In this document: in pieces, positions 58,977 to 64,000 of the stretch
Position numbering within the stretch: the stretch's first letter is position 1
How the letters are laid out: each line of letters starts with the position of its first letter
Assembly: GCA_039555135.1 (NCBI GenBank)
Contig: CP114179.1
Span: forward strand, 806,001 to 870,000
Source: Phycisphaeraceae bacterium D3-23
Lineage (GTDB): Bacteria; Planctomycetota; Phycisphaerae; Phycisphaerales; Phycisphaeraceae
DNA: 64,000 nucleotides
Direction of reading: 5' to 3'
Position numbers and translations under genes: made by a program
The notes under the pieces: generated by a model
What the model was told of the DNA's origin: nothing
What the model saw: only the letters and a program-made list of their open reading frames with translations
Database searches by the model: none

Positions 58977-58989
58977 GCCCCGCTCGCAC

Positions 58990-59072
58990 GGCCGTGTGCC
59001 CGAGTGGACCAAGGGGGCGGATTGCAAATCCGCTGGAGTAATCCGACGTGGGTTCGAATCCCACCGCGGCCT
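58990..59072 (+). tRNA. tRNA-Cys (GCA) with a class II long variable arm
   Basis: An 83-base tRNA. Acceptor stem 58990-58996 pairs with 59065-59071 (one G-T), and the discriminator at 59072 is T (U73, a Cys identity base). The D arm is CCC GAGTGGACCAA GGG. The anticodon stem GCGGA/TCCGC holds loop TTGCAAA, anticodon GCA at 59024-59026. The variable region is 14 bases (59034-59047) with a GGA/TCC stem. The T arm is GTGGG TTCGAAT CCCAC. CCA is not encoded. Apart from anticodon and discriminator, the body looks like a tRNA-Tyr, since most tRNA-Cys have a short variable loop. Confidence 0.88.
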
Positions 59073-59081
59073 TTCGAATAG

Positions 59082-59115
59082 AACCCCTAGCTCTGGAAGG
59101 AGTTAGGGGTTTTCT
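59082..59115 (+). terminator. Rho-independent terminator of tRNA-Cys
   Basis: AACCCCTA...TAGGGGTT forms a stem with an inner CTC/GAG pair and is followed by TTTTC, ten bases past the tRNA 3' end. Confidence 0.85.
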
Positions 59116-59188
59116 TATGTGCGTGGGGGAATCTTGTGGCAGTGGAGGGGATGGGGGCTAGGCTACGAGGAGGCTACGTTTGTGCTAG

Positions 59189-59530
59189 TTACAGTTTGGG
59201 CAGTATTCGGCAGCAATCCGCGTACTCGCAGTGCCGGCACTTCCAGGCTACGGGCGGCCGCGTCTTCTTCCCATCAACACCGTTCCGGAACTTCGTCAAG
59301 GTCTCCTCGGCACGCTTGCGATCCACAGGGTCCGTGGCAACCTCACGTTCGCCGGTCTCTTGCAGCATCACGTCAATCCGTTTGTTCGGCCTGCCCCAAA
59401 ACAGCCCGTAAAGATCGCCCTGCGTTTTGGCGACAGGACGGCTATACCGGGCCATGTAAGCATTCTTCGCCGACTTGAACTCATAAACGAAGTCATCAGT
59501 AAGCCCATCGGGCAGCCCCACCAGCACCAA
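59189..59530 (-). pseudogene. Truncated PD-(D/E)XK (Cas4-like) nuclease remnant
   Basis: The 113 readable residues are the C-terminal half of a PD-(D/E)XK nuclease. LVGLPDGLTDDFVYEFKSAK carries the D and ExK motif pieces, RPVAKTQGDLYGLFWG carries the QxxxY motif, and CRHCEYADCC at the end is the Cys cluster that binds an iron-sulfur centre in Cas4/AddB-like enzymes. The frame is broken by a TGA at 59549-59551, ten bases upstream of the readable start, so the N-terminal Cys and first half of the domain are missing. TTG at 59530 is the only start and has no ribosome binding site. It looks like a gene cut by a rearrangement, not an active enzyme. Confidence 0.6.
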
Positions 59531-59558
59531 GTCCCGCCAGCACCAGTGTCAGCGAGTA

Positions 59559-60458
59559 GTGGGGTACCCCAAGATCGCCCTGCGTTCAGAACTTCCAGAC
59601 GGCCCCATGTACCACTCGGATTACCCGGTGCACCCGCACTTCCGTCAGCGCGTGCTCTCCGAACAACTCAACTATCTGGTCATCGACATGGAAAGATCGA
59701 ACCGCGAGCGCCTCGGCGAGCTGCTGGCCTGTGCCCATGAAGTCTTCGGCAACACGTATAGTATTTGTGATGTCTATGGGACCCACGACCTGATCCTGCG
59801 GGTCTGGGTCAGGCCCAACTCCCCCGAGCTCATGGAATTCTGTGATGTCGCATGCAGGCACGTCCTGTTCGGCAATCGGCGGGCGATCTCGATTTTCACC
59901 GCCAAAGAAATCGAGACCATCCCGCGTCTGCCCGCCCTCTCATCGACCCTGAATGTCAGCAAGGCGAAGATCGATCTGAACACGGCTCAGAATTCCGGCC
60001 TGAACACCACCCATCCCAAGGAAGCGGACCGCCGGAAAAAGGCCTGTCAATGGTTGGTCCGGAACAAGGTCTATCTCCCTCGGCTGTCCCGGCCCAAGTC
60101 CCCTCGGATCCTGGGATTCACAATGGCGGACCTCGGCCCGAACGTATCAATCCACGAAGAACAGGCGAATTTCGCGCTGATTGTCCGAAAACTCATCGCG
60201 GCGGCGCCCGAAACACGCCTGACGAAGATGAGGGTCCACCGTCGACAAAATGTGACCACTCATGAGTACCCCGATGGCAAGCCCATCCCTGCGTACACCA
60301 AACCGTTCCTCATCACCTTCCAGGCCGCAAAGCTGCAGGACGCGATCTTCGTTCCCGACTGCCTGGACGGTGAACTCGACGGCACGGGTATCAGAACCCG
60401 GACCATGCTTTCAACCGGGCGACTGCTGATCGACAGTCACCAAGTCCACCCCCAATAA
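59559..60458 (+). CDS. Unrecognised protein, 299 residues, in the tRNA-flanked patch
   Basis: I do not recognise this protein. It starts at GTG 59559 (VGYPKIALRSEL) or ATG 59607 (MYHSDYPVHPHF); neither has a good ribosome binding site. The segment LNYLVIDMERSNRERLGELL and YGTHDLILRVWVRP recalls the small ligand-binding fold of Lrp/AsnC-type proteins, but no DNA-binding domain is present. A second half is rich in Lys, Arg and Pro. It is followed after 23 bases by the FHA gene, so the two may form one unit. The start lies beside the breakpoint of the truncated nuclease. Confidence 0.45.
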   Translation: MGYPKIALRSELPDGPMYHSDYPVHPHFRQRVLSEQLNYLVIDMERSNRERLGELLACAHEVFGNTYSICDVYGTHDLILRVWVRPNSPELMEFCDVACRHVLFGNRRAISIFTAKEIETIPRLPALSSTLNVSKAKIDLNTAQNSGLNTTHPKEADRRKKACQWLVRNKVYLPRLSRPKSPRILGFTMADLGPNVSIHEEQANFALIVRKLIAAAPETRLTKMRVHRRQNVTTHEYPDGKPIPAYTKPFLITFQAAKLQDAIFVPDCLDGELDGTGIRTRTMLSTGRLLIDSHQVHPQ

Positions 60459-60481
60459 CCCTCAGAGATAAGGAGATGCAC

Positions 60482-60853
60482 ATGGCATACCTACAAGTTC
60501 TTTCGGGCCCGCAAGACGCGGGGCGTTGGAACCCTCTAGACCTCGGCACCTGGGTGGTCGGGCGCGATAACGGCACGGCGTTCCAGCTCAGCGACCGCTA
60601 CATCTCGAAGTGGCAGTTTCGCATCATTCGCGAGCGTCCGACCGACCACTTTTCCATCGAGCCGATCGAACGCGCCGCGCCCACCACAGTCGGTGGAGTT
60701 CTGCTCGCCCGTCGTCGACAGCTGGACATCGGCGACCAGATACAGGCAGGCAACACCATCTTGTGTCTGACGGCGGACCAACCCGGGCAGACATCCGAAG
60801 ACCCAGAACTCAAGGACATGGGAGCTCGGGACGAACAAACACTGAGGGAGTAG
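60482..60853 (+). CDS. FHA-domain protein, 123 residues
   Basis: A single FHA-like domain: LGTWVVGRDNGTAFQLSDRY with ISKWQFRI, matching the GR...L.D..(V/I)S..H pattern with Gln-Phe where the domain usually has His; a few extra residues end in a charged tail. FHA domains bind phosphothreonine. The start at 60482 is fixed by AGGAG six bases upstream; the ATG at 60476 is too close to it. It follows the unknown gene at 59559. The partner kinase is not visible here. Confidence 0.65.
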   Translation: MAYLQVLSGPQDAGRWNPLDLGTWVVGRDNGTAFQLSDRYISKWQFRIIRERPTDHFSIEPIERAAPTTVGGVLLARRRQLDIGDQIQAGNTILCLTADQPGQTSEDPELKDMGARDEQTLRE

Positions 60854-61299
60854 CCAGACCCGCGCGTTGCATGCGACGCAAGGTGGGCATGATGGACAAT
60901 CAGTCTGGGCGTCAAGCCCGACGCGCCGTCAACACTGACCGCCATGCGGCGACTCCGGCATGACATCCCGCCCAGCCACCCATCTTCCCGCGGGGCCGGG
61001 GAGTAGAAACAAGACCAACAACCTTGTAAGTCCCACTAGCCACACCGAATTGTGTCCAAAGCTGCCTGCTCTCCTCAGCCCATAGTGGCCGCAGTCCTGG
61101 TCTTCGCCGTGGAGGGTGACGAAACCCTGGCCCGACCTCTTGCGGAGGCGGTAGGAAGGGAGCTTGGACTTGAGGTTGGGCACATCCGGCCCCTAAGTCG
61201 GAGTCAGTACGGTACATACCGTTCTGGCTCGGTCTCTTAGGCCGCACTGCCTTACTCGGGCAGGTACGTAAGTTCTTACGTGTCGGCGGGTTCCAAAAA
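60854..61299. other. Gene-less stretch before tRNA-Ile
   Basis: No credible coding frame is seen here. A short inverted repeat ACGTAAG TT CTTACGT lies at 61266-61281. The stretch could be leftover from an inserted element, since the whole 59073-61299 patch is bounded by two tRNA genes, but I find no duplicated tRNA end. Confidence 0.4.
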
Positions 61300-61373
<74 letters not shown>

Positions 61374-61414
61374 GGGATGTCGGGGCCGGGGTGGTGAGGC
61401 CCAAGCCGAGCGGG

Positions 61415-61444
61415 GTATTATCGCCGTGAGGGCGGGGTTGTCAA
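61415..61444 (-). promoter_or_regulatory. Promoter of tRNA-Ile
   Basis: On the minus strand TTGACA (61439-61444) is followed by GATAAT (61417-61422) at 16 bases or TAATAC (61415-61420) at 18 bases. TTGACA is a full consensus match. Confidence 0.7.
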
Positions 61445-61475
61445 GAACGTACGACGCGCGGCGGCTAGGTCCAAC

Positions 61476-62897
61476 TCAGGCCAGGAGCTCGGGGAGCGGG
61501 GCCTGCTGGTCGATGGCCTCGGCGAGCTGGCGGTCGGGCTGGCCAAAGCCGTCCTGGGGGAGGCCGGCGGCGTGGAGGAGGGTGGTATAGAAGTTACCGA
61601 GGGTGCGCTGGTCGGCGCTGCTGCTTCTTTGGTTGGGGTACTGGATGTACTGGCCGGTGCGGAGTGCGCCGCCCAGCGAGCCGAGGGTGAGGACGGGGAA
61701 GTTGCCATAGCTGGGGTGGTGGTTGTCGCCGGACTCGCTGAACATGACGATGAGCGTGTTGTCGAGCATCGTGCCATCGCCCTCGGGGACGGCGTCGAGT
61801 TTCTCGGCGAGCGCCGCGATCAGCTGCATCTGGAACGTGCGGATGACCGACCGGGCTTCGCGCCCGTCCATGCCGTCGGCGAAGTTCTCGTCGCGGCCGG
61901 GCTTTTTGTCGTCCGCGAGGTGGCCGATCTCGTGGACGCTTTTCTCGCCAAGCCCTAACCCTGTGTAGCGATGTTCGAGCTTGTCCATCCGGATGGTGAC
62001 GACTTGGGAGAGCCCAGTGATGAGCGACGCGGCGGCCATATCAAAGTGCGCTTCGAGCCGGTCGGTCTCGATCTCGGAGGTGTACTTGTCGTCGCAGCCG
62101 GGCGCGCCTTGACGGATCGCGTCGGCGCGCTGGGCGATCATGGCCTGGCGTTGCTGCATTGACTCGAACGCGCCGAGGTAGTAGCCCAGCTTTTCTCGCT
62201 CGGCCGCGGGGAGCTGCGCGTCGACACGGCGGATGTCGTCGGTCACGAAGTCGAGCAGGTTGCGTTCGAGGTCGAGCTCGGTCTGGATCGCGGCCCCGCC
62301 GGTGACGACGCCGAAGAGGTCTTTGTATGCCGCCATCGGGTCGGCGTAGTAGGAGAGCGGCTCGTTGACGCCCGAGGCGGAGAGCCTTGGGTTGACGATA
62401 TAGCTGCCGACGAAATCCATCGCGAGACCGAGGTGGGAGAAGACCGTCGGGAAGGCCTTGGCGAGCACCGCGTCGATGGTCTCGCCCATCGGTGCATCGC
62501 GTTCGCCGCAGCGGTAAGCGCCCAACGCTCCGTAGGACCCGGTGTGTGCGCCGGTGAGCATGCGGGCGCTGAGCCCCTGGATGAGGTTGAGCCGAGACTT
62601 GAACGGGGCGAGCGCAGCCATCGAGTCGTTAAGTTCAACATCCTCAAGCCGGTCGGTGTGCAGCCAAGCGAACGGTTCCCGGCCCTGCGCCGCCATGCGC
62701 TGCTCCATACCGACCGGGTCGAACCCGTATCGCGGCAGGCCGTTCTGCCTTGAAAGGAAGACAAAGCGCTTCGGCAACCGCGCCGGGTCGCCCGAGGCGT
62801 GGGCTTCCATCTGCAGCATGAACGGCGAGAGCGCGCCCACGCCCGCCCCGGCCGACAGCGCCATCGTCCGCAGCATCTCGCGTCGTGAAATCAGCAT
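61476..62897 (-). CDS. DUF1552 protein, Tat-exported
   Basis: A 473-residue protein with a twin-arginine signal at the start (ISRREMLRTMALSAGAGVG). The body matches DUF1552 proteins of planctomycetes, typically next to DUF1588/DUF1592/DUF1585 cytochrome-like proteins: KRFVFLSRQNGLPRYGFDP, SLNLIQGLSARMLTGAHTG and a late LIVMFSESGDNHHPSYGNFP that recalls sulfatase-like metal binding. No function is established for the pair; a role in breaking down a surface polymer has been proposed. AGGAG lies nine bases before the ATG at 62897. Its partner gene starts four bases upstream on the same strand. Confidence 0.85.
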   Translation of the reverse strand: MLISRREMLRTMALSAGAGVGALSPFMLQMEAHASGDPARLPKRFVFLSRQNGLPRYGFDPVGMEQRMAAQGREPFAWLHTDRLEDVELNDSMAALAPFKSRLNLIQGLSARMLTGAHTGSYGALGAYRCGERDAPMGETIDAVLAKAFPTVFSHLGLAMDFVGSYIVNPRLSASGVNEPLSYYADPMAAYKDLFGVVTGGAAIQTELDLERNLLDFVTDDIRRVDAQLPAAEREKLGYYLGAFESMQQRQAMIAQRADAIRQGAPGCDDKYTSEIETDRLEAHFDMAAASLITGLSQVVTIRMDKLEHRYTGLGLGEKSVHEIGHLADDKKPGRDENFADGMDGREARSVIRTFQMQLIAALAEKLDAVPEGDGTMLDNTLIVMFSESGDNHHPSYGNFPVLTLGSLGGALRTGQYIQYPNQRSSSADQRTLGNFYTTLLHAAGLPQDGFGQPDRQLAEAIDQQAPLPELLA

Positions 62898-62900
62898 CGT

Positions 62901-64000
62901 CTACTCCTTGTCCCGACGGTAGAGGAACGAGTCGGAAGTCATCAGCGTGACGAGCACTTCCTTGAAGCTCCCGCCGGTCTCGACGTACGTGCGGTCCATC
63001 GCCATCAGCGTCGGCGAGTCGCTGAGCATCTCGTTGCGCCCCATCCAGTAGCGGAAGACGTGGCGGATGAACGACTGGCGCACCCGGTCGCTGCGCGCGA
63101 GCCGGTGCATCAGGTCGTGGACGTCTTCATAAGGCCCATCGAGTTGCGGATCGCCTGTGCCCGTCAGCACGCCCGACGCATCAACCGGCTGGGTCTCGGG
63201 GACGGGCGCGACCAGCTCGTCGATCCGGCGCGCGATTTCCGCGAGCATCTCGTCACGCCGCACATCGGTCACGCCGGCCCAGTAGTCGCGCTCACGGCTC
63301 CAGCGGGCGACATGGTTTTCGTAGTCGTGTTGCAGGTGTTCGTAGTCGGGGTCCGCCGGGTCGGGCGCATCGCGCTCGGCGATCCTGGCTTCACATTCGC
63401 CGATATATGCGGCCCGCCCCTCGGCGTCCATCGCCGTCCACTTCGCCAGGTCCCGACGCCGGTCTCGCATCTGGTTGTCGTAGCGGTGAAGCGCATCGCG
63501 GTACGCCTGCACATCACCGAGCAGGATGTCATCGCGGTGTCGGCCAAAATCGTCGTACGACTCGAAAGCCATCCCCAACGGGTTCATCTGCCGGTGGCAG
63601 CGCCAACACTCGGCCTCTTGTGTCACGACCATGCGCTGGCGCAGCGTGCGGTGCGCATCCTCGGGCAGCTTCGCGTCCACCCCGATCGGCAGCTCGGGCA
63701 CGACGTCGGCCAAGAGGTGCTCGCGAATCCACTTGCCCCGGCGGATCGGGTCGTTATCGAAGTTGCCCGACCACGCGATGAGCCAGGCCGGGTGCGTCAG
63801 CATCCCCACGCGGTTGGCGACCGGGAAGGGCTGGTCGATCGGGTAGTCCCACGTCACGTGGTCGAGGTTGTACGAAGAGACCGCGACGCCGGGGTAGCGC
63901 CCGAGGATCGGCACTCGGCCTTGGGCGAGCGTGGCCGCGTTGCTACGGTCGGGGTGTCGGCGGGCGTCGGTATAGACACGCACCAACGCGCCCTCAACCA
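62901..64000 (-). CDS. DUF1588/DUF1585 protein, 5' end outside window
   Basis: The readable 366 residues are the C-terminal part of a planctomycete DUF1592-DUF1588-DUF1585 protein; the frame is open to the window edge. NDPIRRGKWIREHLLADVVP begins DUF1588, followed by the heme-type CWRCHRQMNPLGMAFESYDD (CxxCH), a roughly 100-residue charged coiled insert, and DUF1585 (RHVFRYWMGRNEM). The CxxCH and the MNPLGxAFE phrase are conserved in the family. It ends three bases before the DUF1552 gene, so the two are one operon, as seen throughout planctomycetes. Confidence 0.85.
   Translation of the reverse strand, partial: VEGALVRVYTDARRHPDRSNAATLAQGRVPILGRYPGVAVSSYNLDHVTWDYPIDQPFPVANRVGMLTHPAWLIAWSGNFDNDPIRRGKWIREHLLADVVPELPIGVDAKLPEDAHRTLRQRMVVTQEAECWRCHRQMNPLGMAFESYDDFGRHRDDILLGDVQAYRDALHRYDNQMRDRRRDLAKWTAMDAEGRAAYIGECEARIAERDAPDPADPDYEHLQHDYENHVARWSRERDYWAGVTDVRRDEMLAEIARRIDELVAPVPETQPVDASGVLTGTGDPQLDGPYEDVHDLMHRLARSDRVRQSFIRHVFRYWMGRNEMLSDSPTLMAMDRTYVETGGSFKEVLVTLMTSDSFLYRRDKE

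Noticed and set aside
58990-59072. tRNA-Ser or tRNA-Tyr identity for the class II tRNA
   Set aside because: The anticodon loop is TTGCAAA (anticodon GCA) and the discriminator is U, both matching Cys; Tyr would need GTA and A73, and Ser a different anticodon.
59189-59530. An intact Cas4 gene indicating a CRISPR system
   Set aside because: The frame is truncated before the first part of the nuclease domain, the N-terminal cysteine is missing, and no cas genes or repeat arrays are near.
61052-61240. A small plus-strand gene before tRNA-Ile
   Set aside because: The frame has no ribosome binding site, no conserved feature and a composition like the surrounding gene-less stretch.

Overview
The window is high-GC bacterial DNA, most probably from a Phycisphaerae-like member of the Planctomycetota. 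The evidence is the protein set: five exported proteins ending in PEP-CTERM tails, four of them with a dockerin-like pair of calcium-loop motifs just before the tail; an LEPR-XLL type N-terminus on a LamG protein; a Tat-exported DUF1552 protein next to a DUF1588/DUF1585 protein; a prepilin-type pseudopilin; and short CxxCxY...CPECG zinc ribbons on membrane proteins. No phage, insertion sequence, CRISPR array or replication origin is visible.

Layout. 1-949: 3' end of folC with a terminator. 1398-4250: a PEP-CTERM protein of repeated DUF7453-like units. 4543-8073: an envelope/stress-like cluster (DUF2383, DUF1328, PRC-barrel, entericidin-like lipoprotein) followed by a sigma-54 activator with a degenerate receiver. 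8089-14074: MgtC-like protein, a large membrane M48 peptidase, an ankyrin protein and a DUF502 protein. 14115-15441: hpf, ptsN-like and ptsH genes, the order seen downstream of rpoN in proteobacteria. 15553-21041: a hypothetical gene, then a minus-strand row ending in pssA, DUF3565, a lipoprotein, dusB and tyrS. 21132-27506: DUF2752, two lipoproteins, two less clear genes, rny with a long leader, and a zinc-ribbon protein.

27665-32159: the LEPR-XLL/LamG protein, then a Fur/Zur-family regulator divergent from a pseudopilin and two related PEP-CTERM proteins, with a palindromic operator candidate between them. 32216-44264: metabolic and housekeeping genes (aldo/keto reductase, ATP-grasp, uppS, purA, phosphofructokinase, serA, hemL, CBS protein, histidine kinase), with long inverted repeats in many of the gaps. 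44359-49919: small lipoproteins, SYLF, an exported protein, a DUF2617-like protein, a HEAT-repeat pair and a cold-shock protein. 50401-57308: two giant PEP-CTERM passenger proteins, one with four exact 558-base tandem units. 57420-58835: uxaC. 58990-61373: a tRNA-Cys with a class II (long variable arm) fold and a tRNA-Ile flank a 2.2 kb patch holding a truncated PD-(D/E)XK remnant, an unknown gene and an FHA gene. 61476-64000: DUF1552 and partial DUF1588/DUF1585 genes.

Two window-wide patterns stand out. At nine genes a -10-like hexamer ends exactly six bases before the ATG, with no ribosome binding site, which predicts leaderless mRNAs. Long near-perfect inverted repeats of several families recur between genes, and four of them share TTAGCCG...CGGCTAA ends. 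All functions are read from motifs by eye; no database search was possible.
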